This document shows, in pieces, positions 29,374 through 38,050 of a stretch of DNA of 39,956 bases. The notes below the pieces were generated by a model. It was not told where the DNA came from, searched no databases, and saw only the letters and a list, made by a program, of their open reading frames with translations. The stretch's first letter is position 1, and each line of letters starts with the position of its first letter. The DNA comes from JBAWAP01 sp049589355 (GTDB lineage Bacteria; Chloroflexota; Anaerolineae; VGOG01), in the NCBI GenBank assembly GCA_049589355.1, contig JBAWAP010000056.1, forward strand, positions 1 to 39,956. The letters run 5' to 3'. The translations under genes and the position numbers were made by a program.

Positions 29374-31002
29374 ATGAGTGATCTACTAGCACGGTTGCTA
29401 AACAGAAGAAACACGGCCATCTTGGTCGCTCTATTCATTCTGGCAGTCGTATCGCTTCTCGCTTCGCGGGCCTCTGTTTATCACCTCCTGTTGAACTGGA
29501 CGGGCGAGGAGGAACTCCTGCCCCAGGTGCGGGGGGTATTCCAACTGGCCTCCAACCTGACCCGACCGCAGCCACAGACCAGACCCTATGTCCCTGTGTC
29601 CCACGCCGGCGTCTGTCCTTTCGGCATCAACGTGTTTCTAGAGCAAGAAGTGGAGCCGGAGAAGCGTGAACTCAGTTTACGAATGATCAGCCAAGCCGGC
29701 TTCAAGTGGATTCGTCAGGAGTTCCCCTGGGAGGACATCGAAATCCACGGCAAGGGCGATTTCGAGGATCGGCGCAACGAACCTTACCGCTCGGCCTGGG
29801 ACAAGTACGACAACATCGTGGAATTGGCCAAGAGGTACGGTCTTTCCATCATCGCTCGCCTGAGTAACCCCCCGGCCTGGTCACGGGCAGCGGGCAATGA
29901 GATGGGCCCCTACGCCCCGCCCGATAACTACAATGACTTCGGAGACTTCGTCTACGCCGTGGTTAGCCGCTACAAGGGCCGCATCAAGTATTACCAAATT
30001 TGGAACGAGCCCAACATCTACCCGGAGTGGGGCGAGCAGCCGGTGAATCCCGAAGCCTACACTGAGCTACTCAAAATCGGCTACACCCGAGCTAAGGAGG
30101 CTGACCCCGATTGTGTGATCATCAGCGGGGCCCTGGCCTCCACCATCGAGTTGGGCCCCAGGAATCTAAACGACTTCATCTTCCTGCAGCGGATGTACGA
30201 CGCCGGGGCCAGAGACTACTTCGATATCTTGGCTATGCAGGGCTATGGCCTCTGGTCGGGCCCCTATGACCGGCGGATGCGGCCTCGGGTCATCAACTTC
30301 TCCCGTCCCCTCTACGTCCGTGACATCATGGTCAGAAACGGCGACCAGAACAAGCCCATCTGGATCTCAGAGATGAACTGGAACGCGCTTCCCCTCGACC
30401 ATCCCGCCTATCCCGAGTATGGCCGGGTGACGGAGGAGCAGCAGGCCCGCTACGCTGTGGAAGCCTATCAGCGCATTCAGGCTGAGTGGCCCTGGGTGGG
30501 CGTAGTCAACTTCTGGTTCTTCAAGCGCGCCTCCGAGGACGAGAAAGACCAGGCCTGGTACTACTTCCGCATGGTCGAGCCCGATTTCACTCCGCTGCCC
30601 GTCTATGACGCCATGAAGGAGTACGCCCAAGAGCCGCCAGTGATGTATCCTGGCTATCACCAGGAGGATCACTGGGCGGTGCATTATGAGGGTGCGTGGG
30701 AGACAGTGGCCGACGGCCAGGCAGTGCTGGGAGCCTATCGGCGGGGCGCGGGGGCAGGGTCGGGTCTATCCTTTGCTTTTCGCGGCACCGAGCTGACCTT
30801 GGTGGTGGTCAAAAGCAAGGCCGCGGGCGCATTGCAGGTGATCGTTGACGACCGCCCGCCCGTCGAGATCGAACTTCGCAGCTCCGCGTCAGAGTTTGGC
30901 GTGCAGGTGCCCATTGCCCGCGGCCTGGCCGACGGGGAGCACCGGGTGCAGATCACGGCCTTGGGCGAGGGCGCGGCCCTCGACGGCTTCATCGTGCGGT
31001 AG
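29374..31002 (+). CDS. Membrane-anchored glycoside hydrolase (GH39/GH5-like TIM barrel)
   Basis: 542 residues. One N-terminal membrane helix (T-A-I-L-V-A-L-F-I-L-A-V-V-S-L-L-A, about 13-30) without an obvious cleavage site, so the enzyme is tethered outside. The barrel spans about 80-425 with the acid/base Glu in I-W-N-E-P-N (E212) and the nucleophile in W-I-S-E-M-N-W (E333). A C-terminal beta-sandwich of about 110 residues follows, without the YR-x-x-LPL tail of the first hydrolase. It is the first gene of a surface-polysaccharide block (GT39, GT2, PAP2) and may trim the polymer made there. The two hydrolases in the window share this fold but are not close copies. Confidence 0.82.
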   Translation: MSDLLARLLNRRNTAILVALFILAVVSLLASRASVYHLLLNWTGEEELLPQVRGVFQLASNLTRPQPQTRPYVPVSHAGVCPFGINVFLEQEVEPEKRELSLRMISQAGFKWIRQEFPWEDIEIHGKGDFEDRRNEPYRSAWDKYDNIVELAKRYGLSIIARLSNPPAWSRAAGNEMGPYAPPDNYNDFGDFVYAVVSRYKGRIKYYQIWNEPNIYPEWGEQPVNPEAYTELLKIGYTRAKEADPDCVIISGALASTIELGPRNLNDFIFLQRMYDAGARDYFDILAMQGYGLWSGPYDRRMRPRVINFSRPLYVRDIMVRNGDQNKPIWISEMNWNALPLDHPAYPEYGRVTEEQQARYAVEAYQRIQAEWPWVGVVNFWFFKRASEDEKDQAWYYFRMVEPDFTPLPVYDAMKEYAQEPPVMYPGYHQEDHWAVHYEGAWETVADGQAVLGAYRRGAGAGSGLSFAFRGTELTLVVVKSKAAGALQVIVDDRPPVEIELRSSASEFGVQVPIARGLADGEHRVQITALGEGAALDGFIVR

Positions 31003-31027
31003 CACTGTTTCTCGAGGCCGAGGCGAT

Positions 31028-31056
31028 TTGCCTTCCATGCCGAAATGAGGTATCAT
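31028..31056 (+). promoter_or_regulatory. Candidate promoter of the restriction-modification pair
   Basis: TTGCCT (31028-31033), 17-bp spacer, TATCAT (31051-31056), about 50 bases before the methylase ATG. Confidence 0.5.
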
Positions 31057-31104
31057 AGATTATGGGACGGCCAGCCAACTTTGGACAATTGGTGAGGGAA
31101 GACA

Positions 31105-32430
31105 ATGAGAGCGCAAGCAATCGGCGATAGCCGAACCGATGAGCGAGTCAAGCTAGAAAAGGGGTTCCTCCCTCTAATGGAAGAACGTCTTGGCATGCGT
31201 CAATTGGTGACTTATGTGCCCAACAAGACGGTGCCCATTCATCGTTGGTTTTCTTACAAAGAGGGGTTCTCGGCTGCACTAGTAGATGCCTTCCTGCGGG
31301 AATTTGGGGCTCAACCAGGGAAATCGCGTGTTTTCGATCCCTTTGTCGGGTGCGGTACAACGGTAATCGCAGCCAAACAAGCTGGATATGGAGCCTGGGG
31401 CATTGACATCCTGCCGATAGCTATTTTGGCGGCTGGGGTGAAATTGCGAAGTGCAGAGGATTATGATCTGCTCCGGCTTAAAACGGCAATAGATCGCTTG
31501 TTAGAAAGCCCTTTTCACAAGCCATCCATCTCAGCTCCTCAGGATGTCCGCATCATTCCATTAGCCTTCTCGGAGGGGATCCTGAACGAGATTCTGTTTT
31601 TCAAAGAGGAGATTCTGAAAGATGAGGATGAGTCCGTTCGCGAATTCTTGCTGCTGGGCCTACTGAGCATTCTGGAAAAGGTGAGTTATACCAGCAAGGA
31701 CGGGCAATTTCTACGCTTGAAACCCGAAAAAAATATCCCACCTGTGCGTACGACGTTGGCCCGGCAACTGCGTTTGATGTACAGGGATTTGACAACCATA
31801 GGGTATCAAATGCGCCTTTTCGAGAAGCCTGCCAAATACACAGTGCCTTCCTCGAGAATCTATGTGCTCCTGGCTGATGCCAGGGACTTCACCTCCGCTG
31901 TTGATGACTATGCCGACATCATTATAACCTCTCCCCCATATTTGAACCGCTATGACTACAGCCGCATTTACGGCCTAGAGTTGTCTCTGGCCTTTGTGGA
32001 GGATTTTGCCGACCTTAAAGCGATTCGGCACAGCCTCCTACGCTCACACATCGAATCCCGCCCTGCTCCTACCGATGAAGTGAACCACCCTGCCCTTTTA
32101 GAGGTGCTGTCCAACCTGGATGGGAAGGAGCTCAACAATCCTCGTATTCCCGTCATGATCAAAGGCTACTTTGAAGACATGAACTTGGTGCTCAAGGAGT
32201 TATGCAAGGTGTGCCGGCCGGGAGCCAAGATAGCTTTGGTCGTGGGCAATGTCCGCTTTGAAGGAGAGCTGATCCCGGTGGACTTGCTGTTATCTGACTT
32301 GGCCAGCGATGCAGGTTTTCAGATCAATAAGGTGATCATTACGCGATATAAGGGCAATAGTTCGCAGCAGATGGGCAAATATGGCCGCGTCCCGGTTCGC
32401 GAGAGCGTTGTTCTCTGGTCCAAAGGATAG
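31105..32430 (+). CDS. N4-cytosine-type DNA methyltransferase of a type II R-M system
   Basis: 441 residues. SAM-binding motif I is D-P-F-V-G-C-G-T-T (about 76-84) and the catalytic motif IV is T-S-P-P-Y (about 275-279). The TSPPY form is typical of enzymes that methylate the exocyclic N4 of cytosine. The order I then IV, with about 190 residues between, fits the beta-class arrangement. It protects the host's recognition site. The restriction gene begins 5 bp after the stop. Codon use and base composition look more AT-rich than in neighbours, which suggests transfer. The methylase together with the XcyI-like partner points to a CCCGGG-type target, but that is an inference. Confidence 0.87.
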   Translation: MRAQAIGDSRTDERVKLEKGFLPLMEERLGMRQLVTYVPNKTVPIHRWFSYKEGFSAALVDAFLREFGAQPGKSRVFDPFVGCGTTVIAAKQAGYGAWGIDILPIAILAAGVKLRSAEDYDLLRLKTAIDRLLESPFHKPSISAPQDVRIIPLAFSEGILNEILFFKEEILKDEDESVREFLLLGLLSILEKVSYTSKDGQFLRLKPEKNIPPVRTTLARQLRLMYRDLTTIGYQMRLFEKPAKYTVPSSRIYVLLADARDFTSAVDDYADIIITSPPYLNRYDYSRIYGLELSLAFVEDFADLKAIRHSLLRSHIESRPAPTDEVNHPALLEVLSNLDGKELNNPRIPVMIKGYFEDMNLVLKELCKVCRPGAKIALVVGNVRFEGELIPVDLLLSDLASDAGFQINKVIITRYKGNSSQQMGKYGRVPVRESVVLWSKG

Positions 32431-32435
32431 GGCAA

Positions 32436-33446
32436 ATGAACGAAGATCTGCTAAAAGAGGCTCGGCGCATAGACTATCGTCTTCGCTCCACCTTTTTCTA
32501 CCGGAAGCTTCACGAGTTGGGTTTTCTAGATTTTGCTCCTGAGCTCGATGCTCTGGTGAAGATCGGCGAGAGCTATAAGTGGGTGGAGAGGAGCCAATGG
32601 GATGTTTCGCAAGGGGCCTGGGAATACGTTGCGGGTACGGAGCTATCGCCATTGCGTGTCTTTTGTCATCCTCGCGTGATTATTGAACAACCCCGCCTCA
32701 TCGCTTATTATCGCAACATCGCTGCTCTTTCGCAGAAAGCGGTGCAGACTTTAGCCTTCAACGTGAAGCGGTTTGAGTTGGGTAAACGGGAGGATTTGTC
32801 CTACGAAAGAGCGTTGCTCCTCTGCCAGTTGTTCAACACTCATGTCAGCACCATCATCGAAAGCACCCTAACCTTCTCCCAGCGGGATTTGGATGCCCTT
32901 CTTTTTGCTTCGGCCGGGGCTCAGATCAATGGCTCTTGGCTTAATGCCATCGGCAGCGAGGCAGAGATGGTGGTCAAAAGGCTGCTGAGCAGCTATTTGG
33001 TCAAGCGCGGTTTGGTGGTTGGGCTTCTGGACAAGAAGGGGCGTAGTTTGACCTTGGACGAGGTAGAGGATCTGATCCGGATCCTGGCTGACATTCGGGT
33101 GATACGTTTGCTCAACGGAACTTCGGTGGTATTCGGCGCTGAGCCGGACATTGCTCTGTTAGCACCTACTGGGCGGACAAAGGCTGTCATTGAGGTCAAA
33201 GGCGGTAAGGATCCAGCCGGAGCGCTGGAACGGTATGGAGCGGCCAAAAAGTCTTTCGAGAAGACCCTCGAAGATAACCCGGATGCGATCACTATCTACC
33301 TGGCCAGTTGCATTACCGATGAGGTTGAAAGAAGGCTAGCTGAAGACGCGACAGTGCAGCAGGTGTTCAATCTCACGGTTCTTTTAGGGGATGAAGCCCA
33401 GCGAAATGACTTTTTGGCGTACATTGGGAAACTTCTGGAGACGTAA
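32436..33446 (+). CDS. XcyI-like type II restriction endonuclease
   Basis: 336 residues, close to XcyI (about 330). The core is E-P-D-I-A-L-L then A-V-I-E-V-K-G-G-K-D-P (about 230-256), the PD-(D/E)XK catalytic pattern. The following A-L-E-R-Y-G-A-A-K-K-S-F helix is like that recalled for XcyI/Cfr9I-type enzymes cutting CCCGGG. It starts 5 bp after the methylase gene. Its last 56 bases overlap the frame of the downstream GT39 gene. Family assignment is from memory of the motif and size together with an N4-cytosine partner; the nuclease fold itself is more certain than the target site. Confidence 0.7.
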   Translation: MNEDLLKEARRIDYRLRSTFFYRKLHELGFLDFAPELDALVKIGESYKWVERSQWDVSQGAWEYVAGTELSPLRVFCHPRVIIEQPRLIAYYRNIAALSQKAVQTLAFNVKRFELGKREDLSYERALLLCQLFNTHVSTIIESTLTFSQRDLDALLFASAGAQINGSWLNAIGSEAEMVVKRLLSSYLVKRGLVVGLLDKKGRSLTLDEVEDLIRILADIRVIRLLNGTSVVFGAEPDIALLAPTGRTKAVIEVKGGKDPAGALERYGAAKKSFEKTLEDNPDAITIYLASCITDEVERRLAEDATVQQVFNLTVLLGDEAQRNDFLAYIGKLLET

Positions 33447-35967
33447 TACCCAAAACGGGATCAGAATCGCGTTGTTCCTCATCCTCGTCCTGGCCGCCCT
33501 CTTGCGCTTCTATCGCCTCGACGCTCAAAGCCTGTGGGCCGACGAGGGCAATAGCGTGTCCCTGTCCGGGCGCAGTTTGCCTTTCATCACCGCAGGCGCC
33601 GCCCACGACATCCATCCCCCTCTCTACTACTACCTGCTCCATTTCTGGATGCGCGTTTTCGGCAACAGCGAATTCGCCGTCCGCGCCCTGTCTGCTCTGC
33701 TAGGCACTGCACTTGTGTACTTGACTTATCTCCTTGGCCGCCAACTCTCCAATTATTGGCTGGGCCTCATCGCCGCCTTCCTCGCCACTATTTCTCCTTT
33801 TCAAGTCTACTATTCCCAGGAAGCCCGGATGTACATCCTGTTGGCTTCCCTCAGCGCCCTTTCCGTTTACTGTTTCATTAGATTCCTGGAAACAGAGGTT
33901 CCCAAGAGCAGAAACCTGAAACCTGAAACCCGAAACCAGTACTTGTGGATTGCCCTTTACATACTAGCCACGACTCTCTCTCTATACACCCACTACTCCT
34001 TCCCCATCGTCATAGTCATGCAGAATCTGCTCTACGCGATCTGGTTGGCCATAAGTTGGCGACAGGGGAGGGTGCTGGGACGGGCCTTGCGCTGGATTGT
34101 TGTCCAGATGACCGTGGTTGCGCTCTACTGGCCCTGGCTCCCCACCGCCCTCCGACAGGTCTCGAACTGGCCCCCCATCAGCCAGCCCCATGGGCTCCTG
34201 TTCGTGGTGCAAGAAGCGTTCCGTCTTTTCAGCCTGGGGCCCACGGCGGGGGCGCAGCACACCTCGCTCTTGCTCCTGGGCTTTGCCGCCATCTTCATCG
34301 CTGGCACCTGGCCGAGAACCCTAAGCATTCCCCCCTCCCTATCAGGGAGGGGCAGGGGGAGGGTGAATTCCACCCCCACCCCATCCCTCCCCCTCACAGG
34401 GGGAGGGGGTGAACAGTCACAATCCCTCATTCCTCATTTACTTATTTACTTATTGCCCCTATTCTATTGCCTTTTCCCCGTCCTGATGATGTACGTCCTT
34501 TCTTTGCTGAGACCTGCCTATCGGCCCAAGTTCTTCCTGGTCGGCAGCCCGGCCTTCTGCCTGATACTAGCGCAAGGCATCGTTCGATCGAGCAAAGTGG
34601 CAACCAGTAAACGCCTTGTTACCCGCTTCCTGCCTCCTGCCTCTTGCATCCTGCGTCTTGCTCCCTGCGTCTTGCTCCCTGCTGCCTGCCTGATCTTCAT
34701 CACTGTGGCTTCCACCAAATCGCTCCAGAATTATCACTTCGATCCCCAGTACGCACGAGATGACTATCGCGGCATCGCCCAGTACATCTCCGCCCTGGAG
34801 AGGAGAGGAGATGCGGTGCTCCTCAATGCCCCTAATCAGTGGGAGATCTTCACTTACTATTACAAAGGCGACTTACCCCTCTACCCACTGCCTCGTTCGC
34901 GGCCTTTGGACGAGGCCCAAACGGCCGATGAACTGACAGAAATCGCCGCTGAGCATAACCGCATCTTCGCCATCCTGTGGGCGGTTGACGAAAGCGATCC
35001 TGGCCGCTTCGTCGAGGGCTGGTTGGTCGAACGGGCCTACAAGGCCCTGGATACCTGGTACGGCGGTGTGCGCCTGGTCATCTACGCCATACCCACCGCC
35101 CCGCCGAGGGAGGTCCAGAATCCCCTCGATGTAAAGCTGGGCGAGGAGATCGCTCTCTTGGGCTACAACCTCCTCGCCCGTGAGGTGGAGGCAGGCGACA
35201 TCTTGCCGATCACCCTTTTCTGGCGGGCCCTGGCCCAACCTCAAGAACGCTACAAGGTCTTCGTCCACCTCTTGGACGAGGCCGGTCACATTGTCGGCCA
35301 GCAGGATAGCGAGCCTGGCGATGGGCTGAATATCACCACTATCTGGCAGCCTGGGGAAACCGTGGCCGACAACTACGGTGTCCTCATCCGGCCAGGCACG
35401 CCGCCTGGTGAGCATCGGATCGAGGTGGGCATGTACAGCCCGATCTCGGGCCAGCGCCTGACTGTCAGCGAAGGGGGACAAGATCGTGGCGATCACCTTC
35501 TTCTGGATTCGATCACGGTCTTGCGTCCCTCCAAGCCACCTTCCCTGGCCGCTCTGAAGATGCAGTACGAGGCTGGGATCAAATATGATGACTTGACCCT
35601 GTTAGGCTACAACCTGTACAAACTGGGCTATGAACATCAGCCAGCCGAGCCGCTCCACCCCGGCGATATCCTTCACCTGGACCTCTACTGGGGAGCCATT
35701 CGTGCACCACAGGCCGATTGGCAATTGACTTTACAGTTGTTGGATAGCAAGGGAAACGTTCTGGCTATCCAACAAGCTAAGCCAGCCAGCGTGGATTATC
35801 CAACCACCGATTGGGAGGTCGGAGAGGTGGTGCGGGGCCAATACGACATCTTGATCCCACCGGAGGCTCCTAGGGGACACTATCGTCTGAAAGGTCAAAT
35901 GGCCCGGCTACCTGGCGGCCAGGTCTTAAGGTCGCCCTGGGTCTCGCAGCAGTTCTTGATCCAGTAG
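33391..35967 (+). CDS. GT39-type membrane glycosyltransferase with repeat-derived insertions and C-terminal beta domains
   Basis: 858 residues. The start is uncertain: ATG 33391 or 33406, both inside the restriction gene. GT-C features are clear: W-A-D-E-G-N (about 50-55) with the catalytic acidic pair region, and D-I-H-P-P-L-Y-Y-Y-L-L-H-F-W (about 72-85). About ten membrane spans lie in 22-460. It should transfer a sugar from a polyprenyl-phosphate donor on the outer membrane face. Inserted segments disturb the membrane part: residues about 174-182 are a heptamer-repeat translation. Residues about 313-345 are a REP translation (P-S-L-S-G-R-G-R-G-R) followed by a second heptamer tract. Residues about 412-434 come from a third heptamer tract rich in Leu, Pro, Ala and Cys. 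Residues from about 575 form two beta-sandwich modules (L-G-Y-N-L...L-F-W-R-A / L-Y-W-G-A). Confidence 0.8.
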   Translation: MKPSEMTFWRTLGNFWRRNTQNGIRIALFLILVLAALLRFYRLDAQSLWADEGNSVSLSGRSLPFITAGAAHDIHPPLYYYLLHFWMRVFGNSEFAVRALSALLGTALVYLTYLLGRQLSNYWLGLIAAFLATISPFQVYYSQEARMYILLASLSALSVYCFIRFLETEVPKSRNLKPETRNQYLWIALYILATTLSLYTHYSFPIVIVMQNLLYAIWLAISWRQGRVLGRALRWIVVQMTVVALYWPWLPTALRQVSNWPPISQPHGLLFVVQEAFRLFSLGPTAGAQHTSLLLLGFAAIFIAGTWPRTLSIPPSLSGRGRGRVNSTPTPSLPLTGGGGEQSQSLIPHLLIYLLPLFYCLFPVLMMYVLSLLRPAYRPKFFLVGSPAFCLILAQGIVRSSKVATSKRLVTRFLPPASCILRLAPCVLLPAACLIFITVASTKSLQNYHFDPQYARDDYRGIAQYISALERRGDAVLLNAPNQWEIFTYYYKGDLPLYPLPRSRPLDEAQTADELTEIAAEHNRIFAILWAVDESDPGRFVEGWLVERAYKALDTWYGGVRLVIYAIPTAPPREVQNPLDVKLGEEIALLGYNLLAREVEAGDILPITLFWRALAQPQERYKVFVHLLDEAGHIVGQQDSEPGDGLNITTIWQPGETVADNYGVLIRPGTPPGEHRIEVGMYSPISGQRLTVSEGGQDRGDHLLLDSITVLRPSKPPSLAALKMQYEAGIKYDDLTLLGYNLYKLGYEHQPAEPLHPGDILHLDLYWGAIRAPQADWQLTLQLLDSKGNVLAIQQAKPASVDYPTTDWEVGEVVRGQYDILIPPEAPRGHYRLKGQMARLPGGQVLRSPWVSQQFLIQ
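33911..33937 (+). repeat. Heptamer repeat in GT39 (GAAACCT)
   Basis: GAAACCT, GAAACCT, GAAACCC, GAAACC: almost four 7-base units in frame within a loop of the GT39 protein. Confidence 0.8.
34330..34451 (+). repeat. REP-like repeat plus 7/8-mer tract inside GT39
   Basis: CCCCTCCCT-atc-AGGGAGGGG followed by CCTCCCCCT-cac-AGGGGGAGG (to about 34410), the same two-hairpin layout as at 8355 and 8828 but diverged. Directly downstream are ATCCCTC, ATTCCTC, ATTTACTT, ATTTACTT (34422-34451). All of it is translated in the GT39 frame. Confidence 0.75.
34627..34689 (+). repeat. Nine-unit heptamer repeat in GT39 (nnCTTGC/nnCCTGC)
   Basis: TTCCTGC, CTCCTGC, CTCTTGC, ATCCTGC, GTCTTGC, TCCCTGC, GTCTTGC, TCCCTGC, TGCCTGC: nine consecutive 7-base units, i.e. 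63 bases or 21 codons, so it keeps the frame. It encodes a hydrophobic Leu/Pro/Ala/Cys stretch. Confidence 0.85.
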
Positions 35968-35983
35968 GAGAAACGATTCAGCC

Positions 35984-36985
35984 ATGACGTTTCACGTTTC
36001 ACGTTTCACGTTTCACGTTTCGGTGATAGCTACCGTTAAGAACGAAGCCCAAGCTGTGCACAGGTTGCTGGACTCCTTGACGGCCCAAACTCGCCCACCT
36101 GACGAAGTGATAATCGTGGACGGCGGCTCGACCGATGGAACTGTCGAGGTATTAGAAAATTACGCCGCTGGGGGTGACTTGCCGTTGAAGGTGTTGGTGC
36201 GTTCAGGGACCAATATCTCCCAGGGGCGCAATGCAGCCATCGCCGTGGCTACGGGGGAGATCATCGCCAGCACCGATGCCGGGGTGAGGCTATCCCCAAA
36301 TTGGCTGGAGGAGTTAGTCAAGCCCTTTGAAAAAGAGGGGCTGTACGTTGTCTCTGGCTTTTTCGCCCCCGATCCCCAGTCCGTATTCGAGACCGTCATG
36401 GGGGCTACCGTTTTGCCCGTCCTGGCCGACGTCAAGCCCGAGAAGTTTCTGCCCTCCAGCCGCTCGGTGGCCTTCAGAAAAGAGGCCTGGGAACGAATCG
36501 GTGGCTATCCTGAGTGGCTGGATTACTGTGAGGACCTCATCCTCGACTTCAAACTGAGGGAACTGGGGCCTTTCGCCTTCGCTCCCCGAGCTATTGCCTA
36601 CTTTCGCCCTCGGAAAAGCATTGGCGCCTTCTTCAAGCAGTATTATCGTTACGCCCGGGGCGACGGCAAGGCCGATCTATGGCAGGCGCGCCACGCCATC
36701 CGCTACTTCACTTACCTGATAGCCGTTCCCGCTATCTTTCTACTGGGCCTTGGGCACACTCCCCTCTGGTGGCTGCTCTTCCTGGCCGGTGCAGCCATCG
36801 TGTTCCGGACGCCCTACAAGCGCCTCTGGCCGATGATCAAGGGCTACAGCTTCGTTGACAAGATCAAAGCCATCCTCTGGGTGCCTATCATCCGCGTGAC
36901 AGGCGATATGGCCAAGATGATCGGCTACCCCGTGGGCGTCCTCTGGCGGCTGCAGCGACGATACGAGTCACGAGTTAACGAGTAG
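35984..36985 (+). CDS. GT2-family glycosyltransferase
   Basis: 333 residues from ATG 35984. The GT-A fold starts at V-I-A-T-V-K-N-E-A (residues 14-22) and continues with V-D-G-G-S-T-D-G-T (about 44-52) and S-T-D-A-G-V (about 93-98). The last is the DXD-equivalent position (T-D-A-G). Then come a W-L-D-Y-C-E-D acceptor-site motif (about 180) and two membrane helices near 240-275. It uses a nucleotide-sugar in the cytoplasm and probably extends a lipid-linked glycan for the GT39 enzyme just upstream (16 bp gap). Codons 2-13 are five perfect copies of a 7-base repeat, which makes the frame sensitive to slippage. A GTG at about 36023 would be a start that avoids the repeat. Confidence 0.88.
   Translation: MTFHVSRFTFHVSVIATVKNEAQAVHRLLDSLTAQTRPPDEVIIVDGGSTDGTVEVLENYAAGGDLPLKVLVRSGTNISQGRNAAIAVATGEIIASTDAGVRLSPNWLEELVKPFEKEGLYVVSGFFAPDPQSVFETVMGATVLPVLADVKPEKFLPSSRSVAFRKEAWERIGGYPEWLDYCEDLILDFKLRELGPFAFAPRAIAYFRPRKSIGAFFKQYYRYARGDGKADLWQARHAIRYFTYLIAVPAIFLLGLGHTPLWWLLFLAGAAIVFRTPYKRLWPMIKGYSFVDKIKAILWVPIIRVTGDMAKMIGYPVGVLWRLQRRYESRVNE
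35987..36021 (+). repeat. Five perfect ACGTTTC heptamers directly after a GT2 start codon
   Basis: ACGTTTC repeated exactly five times (35 bases), starting at the base after the ATG. Seven is not a multiple of three, so gain or loss of one unit shifts the frame. Confidence 0.95.
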
Positions 36986-36996
36986 CGAGTCAGCGA
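36962..36996 (+). repeat. Degenerate 7/8-mer tract (ACGAGTn) across the GT2 stop codon
   Basis: Units ACGAGTC, ACGAGTTA, ACGAGTA, GCGAGTCA, GCGAGG. The last codons and the stop of the GT2 gene (36983-36985) come from this tract. Confidence 0.65.
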
Positions 36997-37065
36997 GGCC
37001 CACTCGTTGTCGCATTGACCTGTAAGAGCACTCTTGCTTGACTTTCCGAGAAAAGAGGTCTCACG

Positions 37066-38028
37066 ATGAGCGAGTTCTTGATGTCATTGATCCCCTGGGG
37101 CACGAAGGCCATCCTTTGGGTCCAGTCGTTTAGCAACCCCTTCCTCGATGGGCTCTTAACAGTAGCCACTTTTCTAGGTGAGGAGGAGTTCTACCTTATC
37201 TTTTTACCGCTGATCTACTGGTGCTTGAACAAGCGCATCGGAATGCGCTTGGCCTACGCTTGCCTCCTCTCTACTTACCTCAATCTCTTCCTCAAGGACC
37301 TCTTTGGCATCCCGCGCCCTGATGATCCCCGCATAAGGTTCTTGCGGAAGGAGACTACGCCCTCTTTCCCCAGCAACCACGCCCAAGGAGCGGTGGTGAC
37401 CTGGGGATACTTGGCTACTCAGTGGGAAAATCGGGCGTTCTGGGTGGTAGCAATAGTCCTGATTGTCTTAAACTCTCTCTCCCGGGTGTATCTCGGCGTG
37501 CACTTCCCCCAGGATCAGGTGGGCGGGATAGCCATCGGGGTGCTGTACCTCCTGGCCTTCAATTGGGTTACAGCCAAGCAGGGAGGGGCGTTAGCCGAGT
37601 TCCCTTTGGCTGCCAAATCGATCCTAGCAGTGCTGCTTCCTATAGCATTATTGGTTGTTCACCCCAGCGAGGAAACTGCCATGTGTATGGGAGCCCTCGC
37701 GGGTATGGGGCTGGGCTTCTTGTTGGAGGACAGGTTCGTGGGCTTCTCCGCCGAGGGCCTGTGGTGGAGGCGAGTGCTCCGCCTCCCAATGGGTCTGATC
37801 CTGGTCATCGTCTTCTACGTAGGGCTGAAGGCCCTCTTCCCTGCAGAAGTCGCCCCCTCCTTCGCCCTGGCCTGGCGTGCGATTCGCTACGGCGTCGTAG
37901 GGGTGGTCGGAACTTTCTTGGCCCCTTGGATCTTCGTCAAGGCTGCCCTGGCTGAAGCAAAGGGCGTGCGCAGCGAAAGCCTGGAGAGCACGAGGGGTGC
38001 CCCCTCGCTTCCTCCTCACCCTCAGTAA
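37066..38028 (+). CDS. PAP2-family membrane phosphatase
   Basis: 320 residues with about eight membrane helices. The three motifs of the acid phosphatase/PAP2 family are present: K-D-L-F-G-I-P-R-P (K-x6-R-P, about 83-91), P-S-N-H-A (about 103-107; usually P-S-G-H, so Gly is Asn here), and S-R-V-Y-L-G-V-H-F-P-Q-D (S-R-x5-H-x3-D, about 138-149). It probably removes phosphate from polyprenyl (pyro)phosphate or phosphatidate on the outer side of the membrane, recycling the lipid carrier used by the GT39/GT2 genes upstream. The last residues beyond about 300 are low-complexity. Confidence 0.88.
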   Translation: MSEFLMSLIPWGTKAILWVQSFSNPFLDGLLTVATFLGEEEFYLIFLPLIYWCLNKRIGMRLAYACLLSTYLNLFLKDLFGIPRPDDPRIRFLRKETTPSFPSNHAQGAVVTWGYLATQWENRAFWVVAIVLIVLNSLSRVYLGVHFPQDQVGGIAIGVLYLLAFNWVTAKQGGALAEFPLAAKSILAVLLPIALLVVHPSEETAMCMGALAGMGLGFLLEDRFVGFSAEGLWWRRVLRLPMGLILVIVFYVGLKALFPAEVAPSFALAWRAIRYGVVGVVGTFLAPWIFVKAALAEAKGVRSESLESTRGAPSLPPHPQ

Positions 38029-38050
38029 TGACTTGCGCCGAATCGTGAAT

